NCBI GenBank assembly: GCA_001544655.2
Contig: FCOD02000006.1
Location: 1 to 64,000 of the forward strand
Direction: 5' to 3'
Source of the DNA: Caballeronia turbans
Lineage (GTDB): Bacteria; Pseudomonadota; Gammaproteobacteria; Burkholderiales; Burkholderiaceae
DNA length: 64,000 bases
Part shown: piece by piece, positions 1 to 10,019 of the stretch
How the letters are laid out: each line of letters starts with the position of its first letter
Numbering within the stretch: position 1 is the stretch's first letter
Notes under the pieces: model-generated
What the model saw: the letters and a program-made list of their open reading frames with translations, nothing else
Database searches by the model: none
Told to the model about the DNA's origin: nothing
Made by a program: the position numbers and the translations under genes

Positions 1-62
1 TGAGTCCCGTGCAATACAGAACTCAGGCCTTGGCTACCCGCTAGACTTTAACCGTCCAACTT

Positions 63-93
63 CGCGGGGTCAGTTCAAACCCGCGCCGTTTTT
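63..93 (+). terminator. Possible rho-independent terminator
   Basis: A 6-bp GC stem (63-68 with 80-85) with an 11-base loop is followed within three bases by a run of five T. Read on the plus strand it would end a gene lying left of the window; on the minus strand no T-run follows, so it is not the clpA terminator. Nothing else could be identified in bases 1-113. Confidence 0.4.
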
Positions 94-113
94 ACTTCCA
101 AAGACCCCTTCGA

Positions 114-2417
114 TCAATCCACTTCGATTGCTTCCGGATTCGGATTGCGCGGCGGCGCCGAGTTTTCGTCGAACGTGAGCTGTACCTTGTCGTCCGCATC
201 GACATCCACCGTCACGCGGCCACCGTTGAGCAGCTTGCCGAACAGCAGTTCATCGGCCAGTGCACGACGGATCGTGTCCTGAATCAGACGCTGCATCGGG
301 CGAGCGCCCATCAGCGGATCGAAACCGTGCTTCGCGAGATGCTTGCGCAATGCATCGGTAAAGACCGCATCGACCTTCTTCTCGTGCAATTGATCTTCCA
401 GTTGCATGAGGAACTTGTCGACCACGCGCAGGATGATTTCCTCGTCCAGCGAGCGGAAGCTGATGATCGCGTCCAGACGGTTACGGAACTCCGGCGTGAA
501 CATGCGCTTGATGTCGGCCATTTCGTCGCCCGATTCGCGGCGCGACGTGAAACCGATCACCGACTTGCCCATCGTCTCGGCACCCGCGTTCGTCGTCATG
601 ATGATGATGACGTTGCGGAAGTCCGCCTTGCGGCCGTTGTTATCCGTCAGCGTGCCGTGATCCATCACCTGCAGCAGCACGTTGTAGATATCCGGATGCG
701 CCTTCTCGATTTCGTCGAGCAGCAGCACGCAGTGCGGCTTCTTCGTGACGGCTTCGGTCAGAAGACCACCCTGATCGAACCCGACATAGCCCGGCGGCGC
801 ACCGATCAGACGGCTGACCGCATGGCGCTCCATATATTCCGACATGTCGAAGCGCAGCAGCTCGATGCCAAGCGTGAACGCCAGTTGCTTCGCGACCTCG
901 GTCTTGCCGACGCCCGTCGGCCCGGAGAAAAGGAACGCGCCGATCGGCTTGTCCGTTTTGCCGAGTCCCGCGCGCGCCATCTTGATCGATGCCGACAGCG
1001 CATCGATGGCCGGATCCTGGCCGAACACGACGGCCTTCAGATCGCGATCGAGCGTCTGGAGCTTGCTGCGATCGTCCTGCGAAACGCTCTGCGCCGGCAC
1101 GCGCGCGATCTTCGAGATGATCTCCTCGATCTCGCTCTTGCCGATGGTCTTCTTCTGCTTCGACTTCGGCAGGATGCGTTGCGCCGCGCCCGCTTCGTCG
1201 ATCACGTCGATGGCCTTGTCCGGCAGATGACGATCCGTGATGAAGCGCGCCGACAGCTCCGCCGCCGCGGACAACGCACCCGACGAATACTTCACGCCGT
1301 GATGCTCTTCGAAACGCGTCTTGAGGCCGCGCAGAATTGCCACGGTCTGCTCGACGGTCGGCTCGGTGACATCCACCTTCTGGAAACGACGCGACAACGC
1401 CGCGTCCTTCTCGAAGATGCCGCGATATTCCGTAAACGTAGTTGCACCGATGCACTTCAACTGACCCGACGACAACGCCGGCTTCAGCAGGTTCGACGCA
1501 TCGAGCGTGCCGCCCGAAGCCGCGCCCGCGCCGATCAGCGTATGAATTTCGTCGATGAACAGAATGGCGTGCGGACGCTCCTTCAGTTCCTTGAGCACCG
1601 TCTTCAGACGTTGTTCGAAATCGCCGCGATACTTCGTGCCCGCGAGCAGCGCACCCATGTCGAGCGAATACACCTGCGCGTCAGCGAGAATGTCCGGCAC
1701 TTCGCCGCGCGTGATGCGCCAGGCGAGCCCTTCTGCGATCGCAGTTTTGCCCACGCCGGCTTCACCCACGAGCAGAGGATTGTTCTTGCGACGGCGGCAC
1801 AACACCTGCACCACGCGCTCGACTTCCAGTTCGCGGCCGATCAGCGGATCGATCTTGCCATCCTTCGCGAGCTGATTGAGGTTTTGCGTGAACTGCGCAA
1901 GCGGCGTTTCCTTTTGCGCAGCGGCGTCTTCCGACTCCGGATTGGCTTCGCTGTTCGTCTTCGCGGCGTCGCCGCTGTTCGTCTTCGCGATGCCGTGCGA
2001 AATGAAATTCACGACATCGAGACGCGTGACGCCCTGCTGCTGCAGGTAGTACACCGCGTGCGAGTCCTTCTCGCCGAAGATCGCCACCAGCACGTTCGCG
2101 CCGGTCACTTCCTTCTTGCCGTTCGAGGTCGATTGCACGTGCATGATCGCGCGCTGGATCACGCGCTGGAAACCAAGCGTCGGCTGAGTATCGACGTCGT
2201 CCGTCCCCGGCACGGTCGGCGTGTTGTCATGAATGAAATTGCGCAGGTTCTGACGCAAATCTTCAATGTTGGCTGCGCAGGCGCGCAACACTTCAGCCGC
2301 GGTCGGATTGTCCAACAGGGCGAGCAGCAGATGCTCGACCGTTATGAACTCGTGCCGCGCCTGACGTGCTTCCATAAACGCCATGTGCAGACTGACTTCC
2401 AGTTCCTGGGCAATCAT
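114..2417 (-). CDS. clpA: ATP-dependent Clp protease ATP-binding subunit ClpA
   Basis: ClpA is the AAA+ unfoldase that feeds substrates, including N-degron proteins handed over by ClpS, to the ClpP peptidase in the cytoplasm. The 767-residue product has the N-terminal Clp repeat domain (about residues 1-145), a charged linker, a first AAA module with Walker A GEAGVGKT near residue 218 and Walker B LFIDEIH, and a second module with GPTGVGKT near residue 499 and the VIGF loop expected of ClpP-binding unfoldases. There is no ClpB-type middle coiled coil, which separates it from ClpB. The start at MIAQELEV is preferred to an ATG six codons upstream because GGAGGA lies just before it and its ATG overlaps the clpS stop (ATGA), so the two are probably translationally coupled. 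Confidence 0.97.
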   Translation of the reverse strand: MIAQELEVSLHMAFMEARQARHEFITVEHLLLALLDNPTAAEVLRACAANIEDLRQNLRNFIHDNTPTVPGTDDVDTQPTLGFQRVIQRAIMHVQSTSNGKKEVTGANVLVAIFGEKDSHAVYYLQQQGVTRLDVVNFISHGIAKTNSGDAAKTNSEANPESEDAAAQKETPLAQFTQNLNQLAKDGKIDPLIGRELEVERVVQVLCRRRKNNPLLVGEAGVGKTAIAEGLAWRITRGEVPDILADAQVYSLDMGALLAGTKYRGDFEQRLKTVLKELKERPHAILFIDEIHTLIGAGAASGGTLDASNLLKPALSSGQLKCIGATTFTEYRGIFEKDAALSRRFQKVDVTEPTVEQTVAILRGLKTRFEEHHGVKYSSGALSAAAELSARFITDRHLPDKAIDVIDEAGAAQRILPKSKQKKTIGKSEIEEIISKIARVPAQSVSQDDRSKLQTLDRDLKAVVFGQDPAIDALSASIKMARAGLGKTDKPIGAFLFSGPTGVGKTEVAKQLAFTLGIELLRFDMSEYMERHAVSRLIGAPPGYVGFDQGGLLTEAVTKKPHCVLLLDEIEKAHPDIYNVLLQVMDHGTLTDNNGRKADFRNVIIIMTTNAGAETMGKSVIGFTSRRESGDEMADIKRMFTPEFRNRLDAIISFRSLDEEIILRVVDKFLMQLEDQLHEKKVDAVFTDALRKHLAKHGFDPLMGARPMQRLIQDTIRRALADELLFGKLLNGGRVTVDVDADDKVQLTFDENSAPPRNPNPEAIEVD

Positions 2418-2728
2418 GCTTCCTCCATCACGCACTGCAGCGGGTGTCCCGCTTGCCGTGCATGGCTAACGACTTGCTCAACTTTGGTCGACGCGATATC
2501 CCGCGTGTAGACCCCACAAACTCCCCTGCCTTCGCGATGAACCTTCAGCATGATCTGCGTCGCAGTCTCACGATCTTTATTGAAGTATTCCTGCACGATC
2601 ATCACGACGAATTCCATCGGCGTGAAGTCGTCATTCAGCAGCACCACCTTGTACATGGCCGGCTTCTTGAGCTTCTGCTCCTGCCGCTCCAGTACCGTGC
2701 CATCCTGCTTGTTGGGATTGATCGCCAT
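2414..2728 (-). CDS. clpS: ATP-dependent Clp protease adaptor ClpS
   Basis: This 104-residue protein is the N-recognin adaptor that binds the ClpA N-domain and delivers proteins with destabilising N-terminal residues. The core signature is clear: [17 protein letters not shown] (about residues 26-42) forms the substrate-binding pocket, followed by the [18 protein letters not shown] segment. A flexible polar N-terminal extension of about 25 residues precedes it, as usual. It is the first gene of a clpS-clpA pair with a four-base stop/start overlap. The arrangement opposite a cold-shock gene on the other strand matches the familiar cspD-clpS-clpA neighbourhood. Confidence 0.97.
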   Translation of the reverse strand: MAINPNKQDGTVLERQEQKLKKPAMYKVVLLNDDFTPMEFVVMIVQEYFNKDRETATQIMLKVHREGRGVCGVYTRDIASTKVEQVVSHARQAGHPLQCVMEEA

Positions 2729-3072
2729 ACACCCATTCTAAACAACACGGACGTCCTTGCAATTGCCGCTCCAGCACCGACCGCCCGGTCGGAATGCAAC
2801 GCTGAAAACTGCATTCGCACAGCTATCGTCCATTCAATCCTGCCGCTGCCCAACGCTTCGGCGCGGCCCGCTTGCCCCTCGTCGAAACGAGTATCGCACA
2901 GCTTCAAAAAAAACAAACCGAGCAGGCGCCGCGGGCCGCCGGGTAACACACACGTGAGTCGATTATGCGACTTTTCAAGATGGCGTGCTTGGACGGCAGC
3001 ACACACGCAAAGCAGGAATTACCCTACGAATGTGCTCTTTGCAACGAGCTTAACGGCCATCCCAAAAATTCC

Positions 3073-3101
3073 TTGACACCCGATTTAAGAGATTTAACAA
3101 T
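3073..3101 (+). promoter_or_regulatory. Probable sigma-70 promoter of the cold-shock gene
   Basis: A perfect -35 TTGACA (3073-3078) is followed after 17 bases by AACAAT (3096-3101), an imperfect -10. It predicts a leader of roughly 140 bases before the cold-shock start, which fits the long structured leaders of cold-shock mRNAs. The rest of the 520-base gap between clpS and this gene shows no coding signal. Confidence 0.5.
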
Positions 3102-3249
3102 CAAACTGGCACTTTTTTCCGGGGGCCAACCACGGACGAAAAAAGAGGCCGAGGTGAGCTTGTGAGGAGGGGGCGGTTCACAATGTGGGGTGGCCGTCGA
3201 GCTTTTCGAGCGTGCTCTGGGTGCGACAAGAGTTAGAGGGGAAGTACGA

Positions 3250-3456
3250 ATGTCTACTGGTACGGTCAAGTGGTTCAACGACGCGAAAGGCTACGGATTC
3301 ATCACGCCCGATGAAGGCGGCGAGGATCTGTTTGCACATTTCTCGGCGATTCAAATGAACGGTTTCAAGACGCTCAAAGAAGGCCAGAAGGTCAGCTTCG
3401 AGATCGTCCAGGGACCGAAGGGCAAGCAGGCTTCGAACATCCAGGACGCTGCCTGA
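3250..3456 (+). CDS. Cold-shock protein, CspA family
   Basis: A 68-residue single cold-shock domain that binds single-stranded nucleic acid and melts RNA structure. RNP1 (KGYGFIT, about residues 15-21) and RNP2 (LFAHFSAI, about 31-38) are intact, as is the N-terminal GTVKWFN. Length and the lack of a C-terminal extension are closer to CspA than to E. coli CspD, although its position opposite clpS-clpA matches cspD. An in-frame ATG 20 codons upstream is rejected because the family starts at MSTGTVKW and a purine-rich AGAGGGG precedes that ATG. It is monocistronic and ends at a strong terminator. Confidence 0.95.
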   Translation: MSTGTVKWFNDAKGYGFITPDEGGEDLFAHFSAIQMNGFKTLKEGQKVSFEIVQGPKGKQASNIQDAA

Positions 3457-3481
3457 CCGTTCGATCGAACTTTGCCTCGTG

Positions 3482-3510
3482 AAACCCGGCCTCCGAGCCG
3501 GGTTTTTTTT
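3482..3510 (+). terminator. Rho-independent terminator of the cold-shock gene
   Basis: A nine-base-pair stem (AAACCCGGC with GCCGGGTTT) around a six-base loop runs directly into eight T, 26 bases after the stop codon. Confidence 0.9.
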
Positions 3511-3553
3511 CGTTCGGCGCTTCTCAAATATATGAAGCGCTGGCGCCCAGTCA

Positions 3554-3588
3554 AAAACCCCGCAAGGCGCAAGCCTTCCGGGGTTTTA
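3554..3588 (-). terminator. Rho-independent terminator of icd
   Basis: AAAACCCC and GGGGTTTT flank an AAGGC/GCCTT stem with a GCAA loop. Read on the minus strand the hairpin ends in a T-run just past the icd stop codon. It sits between two convergent genes and could act in both directions. Confidence 0.8.
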
Positions 3589-3615
3589 CTTAACACATCG
3601 AACTGAGGTGAGTCC

Positions 3616-4872
3616 TCACATATTCTCGATCATCACCTGTCCGAAGCCTGAACACGATACCTGCGTCGCACCTTCCATCAGGCGCGCGAAGTCGTACGTG
3701 ACGCGCTTCGAAAGAATCGATTGCTCCATCGACGAAATGATGCGGTCCGCGGCCTCGAACCAGCCGAGGTGGCGCAGCATCATTTCAGCCGAGAGAATTT
3801 CCGAACCTGGATTCACATAGTCCTTGCCCGCGTACTTCGGCGCCGTGCCGTGCGTCGCTTCGAACATTGCGACGGAATCGGACATGTTCGCGCCCGGCGC
3901 GATGCCGATGCCGCCCACCTGTGCCGCGAGCGCGTCCGAGACGTAATCGCCGTTCAGGTTGAGCGTCGCGATCACGTCGTATTCGGCCGGACGCAGCAGG
4001 ATTTGCTGCAGGAACGCATCGGCGATCACATCCTTCACGACGATGTCATTGCCCGATTTCGGATTCTTCACCTTCATCCACGGACCGCCGTCGATCAGTT
4101 CCGCGTTGAACTCCTTCTGCGCGAGCGCATAACCGTAGTCGCGGAACGCGCCTTCGGTGAACTTCATGATATTGCCCTTGTGCACCAGCGTCACCGAGCG
4201 ACGGTCGTTGTCGATCGCGTATTGAATCGCCTTGCGCACGAGCCGCTCCGTGCCCTCGCGCGACACCGGCTTGATTCCGAGCCCCGACGAATCCGGGAAA
4301 CGGATCTTCGTCACGCCCATTTCCTCGCGCAGGAACTTGATGACCTTCTTCGCCTCGGCCGAATCCGCCGGCCATTCGATACCCGCGTAGATGTCCTCGG
4401 AATTCTCGCGGAAGATCACCATGTCGATCTTCTCCGGCTCGCGCACCGGCGAGGGCACGCCCTTGAAATAGCGCACCGGCCGCAGACACACATACAGATC
4501 GAGCTGTTGACGAAGCGCAACGTTCAGTGAACGGATGCCGCCGCCGACGGGCGTCGTGAGCGGCCCTTTGATCGACACGATGTAGTCCTTCACCACATCG
4601 AGGGTCTCGTCGGGCAGCCACACATCGGGGCCGTAGACGCGCGTCGCCTTTTCGCCCGCGAAGATTTCCATCCATTGAATCTTGCGCTTGCCGTCGTAGG
4701 CCTTTTCCACCGCCGCATCGACGACCTTGATCATCACCGGCGTGATGTCGACGCCCGTGCCGTCGCCCTCGATGTACGGGATGATCGGCTGATCGGGGAC
4801 GTTGAGCGAGAAATCCGCGTTGACGGTGATCTTGTCACCGTCCGCCGGAACCTTGATGTGCTGATACGGCAT
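3616..4872 (-). CDS. icd: Isocitrate dehydrogenase, NADP-dependent
   Basis: Converts isocitrate to 2-oxoglutarate with reduction of NADP in the TCA cycle. The 418-residue length is that of the E. coli-type homodimeric enzyme. The sequence shows the N-terminal [14 protein letters not shown] segment, the phosphorylatable serine region SLNVALRQ (Ser where IDH kinase acts in enterics), and the C-terminal [24 protein letters not shown] block with the KY pair and downstream tyrosine typical of NADP specificity. The start at MPYQHIKVP is chosen because the 35 in-frame codons upstream lack family similarity. It stands alone, divergent from the pseudouridine synthase gene. Confidence 0.96.
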   Translation of the reverse strand: MPYQHIKVPADGDKITVNADFSLNVPDQPIIPYIEGDGTGVDITPVMIKVVDAAVEKAYDGKRKIQWMEIFAGEKATRVYGPDVWLPDETLDVVKDYIVSIKGPLTTPVGGGIRSLNVALRQQLDLYVCLRPVRYFKGVPSPVREPEKIDMVIFRENSEDIYAGIEWPADSAEAKKVIKFLREEMGVTKIRFPDSSGLGIKPVSREGTERLVRKAIQYAIDNDRRSVTLVHKGNIMKFTEGAFRDYGYALAQKEFNAELIDGGPWMKVKNPKSGNDIVVKDVIADAFLQQILLRPAEYDVIATLNLNGDYVSDALAAQVGGIGIAPGANMSDSVAMFEATHGTAPKYAGKDYVNPGSEILSAEMMLRHLGWFEAADRIISSMEQSILSKRVTYDFARLMEGATQVSCSGFGQVMIENM

Positions 4873-5075
4873 GGTCGACTCCAAATAAGGCCGGACTTGA
4901 GTGGAAGCAAACAAACTGGAAAGAGAACGATGCGATGCAGCATGCGGGGGCGACGCACAGCCCCCAATGTTCGTCATTACATCATTCTAACCATGCTGGC
5001 CCGCCCCGGCGCGCCCGACGGGGCCTGGCGCATGCATTAAGATGCCGCATCCGATCACCCCGCGCGCCGCCTTGC

Positions 5076-5651
5076 ATGTCACTCATCGCCCTGAACAAGC
5101 CCTTCGGCACCATCTGCCAGTTTTCCGCGCACGAAACGCGCGCATCGCTCGGCGACTGGGTCAAGACGCCGGGCGTGTATCCCGCGGGCAGACTCGACGC
5201 GGACAGCGAAGGGCTGCTCCTGCTCACCGATGACGGCGCACTGCAAGCCCGCATCGCAGAGCCGCGTCACAAGCTCGTGAAGCGGTATTGGGCGCAGGTC
5301 GAAGGCGCACCCGACGCAGCCGCGCTCGCGCGTCTCGCGAAAGGCGTCGATCTCGGCGACTATGTGACGCGTCCCTGCCGCACCGCATTCGTCGGTGCAC
5401 ACGACATCGACGCACTCTGGCCGCGCACGCCGCCGATCCGCTTTCGCGCCGCCATCCCGACGACGTGGATCGAGCTGGCCATCACCGAAGGCAAGAACCG
5501 GCAGGTCAGACGCATGACGGCGGCGGCCGGTTATCCGACCTTGCGGCTCGTGCGCGTGGCGATCGGCGCGCTCGATGTCTTCGCGCTGGGCATCGCCCCC
5601 GGCGAGACCGCGGACGTTGCGCCAGACGCGCCGTGGCAACGCGTTCGTTGA
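5076..5651 (+). CDS. rluE: 23S rRNA pseudouridine synthase, RluE/RsuA family
   Basis: Isomerises uridine to pseudouridine in rRNA; RluE acts on U2457 of 23S rRNA in E. coli. The 191-residue protein begins MSLIALNKPFGTICQFS and carries the family motif AGRLDADSEGLLLLTDDG (about residues 38-55), in which the first Asp is the catalytic residue. The second conserved block, EGKNRQVRRMTAAAGYPTLRL, follows near residue 143. There is no N-terminal S4 domain, which favours RluE over RsuA/RluB/RluF. Upstream in-frame codons are Arg/Pro-rich and look non-coding. The exact target base is inferred from the family. Confidence 0.88.
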   Translation: MSLIALNKPFGTICQFSAHETRASLGDWVKTPGVYPAGRLDADSEGLLLLTDDGALQARIAEPRHKLVKRYWAQVEGAPDAAALARLAKGVDLGDYVTRPCRTAFVGAHDIDALWPRTPPIRFRAAIPTTWIELAITEGKNRQVRRMTAAAGYPTLRLVRVAIGALDVFALGIAPGETADVAPDAPWQRVR

Positions 5652-6032
5652 ATCGCATTCAACTATCTCGCAAATAAGCGCCTTTGCATCGTTCAGTGCG
5701 ATGCGCTTAAACGCAGTGTCATGAAGATCGAGTAGCGCAAATCTCGAAACGAATATTTTTTGTTCTGCTGCGCATTTCTCCGTAAATCGCGTCAACCGAC
5801 TCCGCGCGCGACGCGTTAAGGGCGTCAGATGCCGCAGAAAGCTATCCGGCATGAGCGAAAACTGATTACAACAACCTGTGTGCTCCAGGGAGTTTGAAAG
5901 GTTCAAGCGTTCACAGTCGTATCGAGATTAATTTATCGACTCGACTGTCAACCGAAAGGTAGATGGCTCGTTTACTGACATGACTCAATGACCGGGTCGT
6001 TTGGTTAATTAACTCAAGCTGAGGATTCACAG
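5652..6032. other. Non-coding gap before the small exported protein
   Basis: This 381-base stretch has no open frame with coding character and lower GC in its second half, where an AT-rich block around 5925-5945 may contain the promoter of the 6033 gene. No clear -35/-10 pair could be fixed. Confidence 0.4.
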
Positions 6033-6239
6033 ATGAACAAACTGATCGCTGCTCTCGTCGCTGGCCTGTTCGCAACCGCTGCATTCGCACAAGAAGCTTC
6101 GGCACCGGCCGCTGCTGCTCCGGCTGCTGCTGCTTCGTCGGCTCACAAGTCGTCGCACAAGAAGTCGCACAAGTCGTCGCACAAGTCGCACAAGAAGGCA
6201 GCCGCTTCGGCGCCGGAAGCCGCTTCGGCAGCTCAGTAA
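6033..6239 (+). CDS. Small Ala/His/Lys-rich exported protein of unknown function
   Basis: The 68-residue product starts with a textbook signal peptide (MNKLIAALVAGLFATAAFA, cleavage after AFA, residue 19). The mature part of about 49 residues is low complexity: an Ala/Pro stretch, then repeated SHK units (HKSSHKKSHKSSHKSHKK, residues 38-55), then an Ala/Glu/Ser tail. The His and Lys content makes the mature protein strongly basic and able to bind metals or polyanions in the periplasm; this is inference. It resembles in composition, though not provably in ancestry, the acid-shock protein Asr. It is monocistronic, with its own terminator. Confidence 0.8.
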   Translation: MNKLIAALVAGLFATAAFAQEASAPAAAAPAAAASSAHKSSHKKSHKSSHKSHKKAAASAPEAASAAQ

Positions 6240-6306
6240 GTTCGTTGTAAAACGGCGGTATAGCGAAGTCAAAAACGAGCATTACCGTCGTCTTTACGGC
6301 GTTGAA

Positions 6307-6342
6307 GGGCAGATGGCCGCAAGGCGTCTGCCCTTTTGTTTT
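6307..6342 (+). terminator. Rho-independent terminator after the small exported protein
   Basis: GGGCAGA pairs with TCTGCCC around a 13-base loop that can extend the stem, followed by TTTTGTTTT. Confidence 0.8.
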
Positions 6343-6417
6343 GTGCCTGCGCATCAAGTAACATGCGCGGGGCCGCCGGCTTTCCGGCACAACGTTTGTC
6401 TTGAAAGGAGCATCGTC

Positions 6418-6957
6418 GTGAATCTGTTGTTGCGTGCCTTGGTGTCACCATTCAGTTCGACGGCTTCGGCCCGGCGCGCGCGCATCGCCGCCACGATTCG
6501 AGCATGCGTGATCGCATTGATGCTGCCATTCGCAGCCGTCCCGCTCGCGCAGGCACAGACAATGCCCCCCGGCGCCAAGCAGCCGTCCGACTTTCCGCGC
6601 GCGAAGCTCACCGCGGGCATGTACGTGATCGATGCCGCCGTCGCCGCGAACGATGCCGATCGCGAGCAAGGCCTCATGTATCGCACGAAGCTCGCACCGA
6701 ACGAAGGCATGCTCTTCGTTTTCAATGAAAACGCCGTGCATTGCTTCTGGATGAAGAACACGCTGATTCCGCTGTCGATCGCGTTCATTCGCGCGGACGG
6801 CACGATCACCGACATCGACGAAATGCAGGCCGAGACCGAGAACAATCACTGCCCGCGCAATAACGGCGTGTATGCGCTCGAAATGCCCAAAGGCTGGTTC
6901 GCCGCGAAGGGCATCAAGCCCGGCATGCAGCTCAAGGGCCTGCCGCGCGCGCAATAG
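6418..6957 (+). CDS. DUF192 family exported protein
   Basis: A 179-residue protein with a long N-terminal region ending in a signal-like hydrophobic segment (ACVIALMLPFAAVPLAQAQ, about residues 29-47) and then a DUF192 domain. The domain shows the family landmarks REQGLMYRTKLAPNEGMLFVF, FWMKNTLIPLSIAFI and the terminal GMQLKGL. The family is widespread in bacteria and archaea and its role is not established. The GTG start at 6418 is preferred to an ATG at 6313 because AAAGGAG lies eight bases before it and the earlier ATG falls inside the preceding terminator. A terminator follows. Confidence 0.85.
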   Translation: MNLLLRALVSPFSSTASARRARIAATIRACVIALMLPFAAVPLAQAQTMPPGAKQPSDFPRAKLTAGMYVIDAAVAANDADREQGLMYRTKLAPNEGMLFVFNENAVHCFWMKNTLIPLSIAFIRADGTITDIDEMQAETENNHCPRNNGVYALEMPKGWFAAKGIKPGMQLKGLPRAQ

Positions 6958-6998
6958 CCCGCAATAAGTCCGCAACAAGCCCTTTTCGCCCGACCAGG

Positions 6999-7033
6999 AA
7001 ACCGGCGTCGTCGCACGACACGCCGGTTTTTTT
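6999..7033 (+). terminator. Rho-independent terminator of the DUF192 gene
   Basis: AAACCGGCG pairs with CGCCGGTTT around a 13-base segment that can itself fold, followed by a run of seven T. Confidence 0.85.
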
Positions 7034-7192
7034 GCGTCCGGAAAGTCCCCTCCGCCGAGCTGGCAGGATTCCTGCAAAGAGCTTGCCGACGCGCTATCCT
7101 AAAAAGATTCAGCGCGACGCATCTCACCACTTCAGGTCGCGCCGAAGGTCGCCGCACGGCGACCAGGGTCGACACATCCACAGGAGGTTCAC

Positions 7193-9298
7193 GTGCCCCG
7201 CAAGACTCCCATCGAGCGCTATCGGAACATTGGCATTAGCGCTCACATCGATGCCGGCAAGACGACGACTACCGAGCGCATCCTTTTCTACACCGGCGTG
7301 ACGCACAAGATCGGCGAGGTTCACGACGGCGCGGCCACGATGGACTGGATGGAGCAGGAGCAGGAACGCGGCATCACGATCACCTCCGCAGCGACGACGG
7401 CCTTCTGGAAAGGCATGGCCGGCAATTACCCGGAACACCGGATCAACATTATCGACACACCGGGACACGTCGATTTCACGATCGAGGTCGAGCGTTCGAT
7501 GCGCGTGCTCGACGGCGCGTGCATGGTCTACGACTCGGTCGGCGGCGTGCAGCCGCAGTCGGAAACCGTGTGGCGTCAGGCGAACAAGTACAAGGTCCCG
7601 CGCATCGCGTTCGTGAACAAGATGGACCGCGTCGGCGCGGACTTCTTCCGCGTGCAGCGGCAGATCGGCGAGCGCCTCAAAGGGGTTGCGGTGCCGATCC
7701 AGATTCCGATCGGCGCGGAAGAGCATTTTCAGGGTGTCGTCGATCTGGTGAAGATGAAGGCGATCGTCTGGGACGACGATAGCCAGGGCATCAAGTTCAC
7801 CTACGAGGAGATTCCCGACAACCTCAAGGAACTCGCGCACGAATGGCGCGGAAAGATGGTCGAGGCGGCCGCCGAGTCGAGCGAGGAGCTGCTCGAAAAG
7901 TATCTCGACGACCACGAGAGCCTGACCGAGGAAGAAATCAAGGCGGCGCTACGCAAGCGCACCATCGCGAACGAAATCGTGCCGATGCTGTGCGGCAGCG
8001 CGTTCAAGAACAAGGGCGTGCAGGCGATGCTCGACGCGGTGATCGACTACCTGCCCTCGCCCGTCGATGTCCCCGCGATTCTCGGCCACACGGAAGACGA
8101 CAAGGAAGCGGAACGCCATCCGAGCGATGACGAGCCGTTCTCCGCGCTTGCGTTCAAGATCATGACGGACCCGTTCGTCGGCCAGTTGATCTTCTTCCGC
8201 ACCTACTCGGGCGTCGTGAATTCGGGCGACACCGTCTACAACCCGGTGAAGGAAAAGAAGGAGCGCCTCGGCCGCATCCTGCAGATGCACGCGAACGAGC
8301 GCAAGGAAATCAAGGAAGTGCGCGCGGGCGACATCGCGGCGGCGGTCGGTCTCAAGGAAGCGACGACCGGCGATACGCTGTGCGATCCGAATCACATCAT
8401 CATCCTGGAACGCATGATCTTCCCCGAACCGGTGATCTCGCAGGCCGTCGAGCCGAAGACCAAGGTCGATCAGGAGAAGATGGGCATCGCGCTGAATCGT
8501 CTCGCACAGGAAGATCCGTCGTTCCGCGTGACGAGCGACGAGGAATCCGGCCAGACGATCATCTCCGGCATGGGCGAGCTGCACCTCGAAATTCTCGTCG
8601 ACCGGATGAAGCGCGAATTCGGCGTCGAGGCGACCGTCGGCAAGCCGCAGGTCGCGTATCGCGAGACGGTGCGCAACAAGGTCGAGGACGTCGAGGGCAA
8701 GTTCGTCAAGCAGTCGGGCGGGCGCGGCCAGTACGGTCACGCGGTGATCGCGCTGGAGCCGGACCCGGGCAAGGGCTACGAGTTCGTCGACCAGATCAAG
8801 GGCGGCGTGATTCCGCGCGAGTTCATTCCGGCCGTGGACAAGGGCATTCAGGAGACGCTCAAGGCGGGCGTGCTCGCGGGCTATCCGGTGGTCGACGTGA
8901 AGGTGCGGCTGACCTTCGGTTCGTACCACGACGTCGATTCGAACGAAAACGCGTTCCGCATGGCCGGCTCGATGGCCTTCAAGGAAGCAATGCGCCGCGC
9001 CAAGCCCGTGCTGCTCGAACCGATGATGGCCGTCGAAGTGGAAACGCCCGAAGAGTTCATGGGCAACGTGATGGGCGATCTCTCCGGCCGGCGCGGGATG
9101 GTGCAGGGCATGGAAGACATCGCGGGCGGCGGCGGCAAGCTGGTGCGCGCGGAAGTGCCGCTTGCCGAGATGTTCGGCTACTCGACGTCGCTGCGTTCGC
9201 TGACGCAAGGCCGCGCGACCTATACGATGGAGTTCAAGCACTACGCGGAGACGCCGTCGAACGTGTCGGAGGCCATCATCAACGCGAAAGCGAAATAA
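7193..9298 (+). CDS. fusA: Elongation factor G, stand-alone copy
   Basis: A GTPase that drives ribosomal translocation and, with RRF, ribosome recycling. The 701-residue protein is full length. G1 is AHIDAGKT (residues 17-24), G2 lies in [12 protein letters not shown]3 is DTPGH (about 88) and G4 is NKMD (about 142). Domains II to V follow without gaps, including [12 protein letters not shown] near the C-terminus. The start is GTG with AGGAGG (7182-7187) ahead. None of the usual partners (rpsL, rpsG, tuf) is adjacent, and a strong terminator follows, so this is probably a second, separately regulated EF-G besides one in the str operon; that operon is not in the window. Confidence 0.95.
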   Translation: MPRKTPIERYRNIGISAHIDAGKTTTTERILFYTGVTHKIGEVHDGAATMDWMEQEQERGITITSAATTAFWKGMAGNYPEHRINIIDTPGHVDFTIEVERSMRVLDGACMVYDSVGGVQPQSETVWRQANKYKVPRIAFVNKMDRVGADFFRVQRQIGERLKGVAVPIQIPIGAEEHFQGVVDLVKMKAIVWDDDSQGIKFTYEEIPDNLKELAHEWRGKMVEAAAESSEELLEKYLDDHESLTEEEIKAALRKRTIANEIVPMLCGSAFKNKGVQAMLDAVIDYLPSPVDVPAILGHTEDDKEAERHPSDDEPFSALAFKIMTDPFVGQLIFFRTYSGVVNSGDTVYNPVKEKKERLGRILQMHANERKEIKEVRAGDIAAAVGLKEATTGDTLCDPNHIIILERMIFPEPVISQAVEPKTKVDQEKMGIALNRLAQEDPSFRVTSDEESGQTIISGMGELHLEILVDRMKREFGVEATVGKPQVAYRETVRNKVEDVEGKFVKQSGGRGQYGHAVIALEPDPGKGYEFVDQIKGGVIPREFIPAVDKGIQETLKAGVLAGYPVVDVKVRLTFGSYHDVDSNENAFRMAGSMAFKEAMRRAKPVLLEPMMAVEVETPEEFMGNVMGDLSGRRGMVQGMEDIAGGGGKLVRAEVPLAEMFGYSTSLRSLTQGRATYTMEFKHYAETPSNVSEAIINAKAK

Positions 9299-9323
9299 TC
9301 GCGATCGAACCGTGTAGTATCGG

Positions 9324-9364
9324 AAGTCCGTTGCTCGCTCTGTTGGTGGCGGCAACGGACTTTT
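9324..9364 (+). terminator. Rho-independent terminator of fusA
   Basis: An 11-bp stem (AAGTCCGTTGC with GCAACGGACTT) followed by T-rich sequence, 25 bases after the fusA stop. Confidence 0.85.
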
Positions 9365-9394
9365 CCTTATCCGCAGACGATAAACCGTACCGAC

Positions 9395-9877
9395 ATGAGC
9401 GACGCACATCAGCACATCGATTGGCGCGAACACGGCGTCAAGGTCATCAAGGGCGATCAGCTCGACACCAACACTCCGCAGACGCCGGGCATGAACCGCG
9501 CGGCTGCCATCAACGCGGCGCGCGTCGGCGCGCAGAAGATCTGGGCCGGCACGGTCACGATCCATCCGAATGCGAAGACCGGCGCGCATCACCATGGCGC
9601 GCTCGAGAGCGTCATTTATGTCGTGCGCGGCCAGGCGCGCATGCGCTGGGGCGAGCATCTCGAATTCACCGCCGAGGCCGGTCCCGGCGATTTCATTTTC
9701 GTGCCGCCCTACGTGCCGCATCAGGAAATCAACGCCAGCACCGACGATCCGCTCGAATGCGTGCTCGTGCGCAGCGACAATGAAGCGGTGGTGGTGAATC
9801 TCAACATCGATGCCGTGGAAAAGCCCGAGGAAGTCTATTGGGTCGATCCGATTCACAAGCATCCACACGATCACTGA
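9395..9877 (+). CDS. Cupin-domain protein
   Basis: A 160-residue single-domain cupin of unknown substrate. The first cupin motif is GAHHHGALESVIYVVRG (about residues 63-79), with the His triplet and Glu that normally bind the metal. The second motif is PGDFIFVPPYVPHQEIN (about 96-112), with the third His ligand. The C-terminus is His-rich (HKHPHDH) and could add metal affinity. The ATG at 9395 follows the fusA terminator, so the gene is transcribed separately. An enzyme or small-molecule sensor role is possible; the sequence does not decide. Confidence 0.8.
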   Translation: MSDAHQHIDWREHGVKVIKGDQLDTNTPQTPGMNRAAAINAARVGAQKIWAGTVTIHPNAKTGAHHHGALESVIYVVRGQARMRWGEHLEFTAEAGPGDFIFVPPYVPHQEINASTDDPLECVLVRSDNEAVVVNLNIDAVEKPEEVYWVDPIHKHPHDH

Positions 9878-10019
9878 AGCGGGCGCAGAGACGCGCGATG
9901 CAGCCTCGGCGCGCGCCTTGCTACCTCCCGAAGACGCGGCGGCGCTTTTCGGCGCGGCTAACCTGATCGCTTGCGCGGCGCAGCCCGGGCGAGCGCGACA
10001 ACGACAACATCCGCACACG

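Noticed and set aside
50-95. Possible tRNA T-arm (GCGGGGTCAGTTCAAACCCGC)
   Set aside because: The loop is 11 bases, not seven, and no acceptor stem, D-arm or anticodon arm could be drawn; the segment fits a terminator better.
327-2510. Long plus-strand open frame opposite clpA, and many similar ones opposite or out of phase with real genes
   Set aside because: They are Arg/His/Ala-rich shadows produced by high GC at third codon positions and have no family similarity; the recognised genes explain the DNA.
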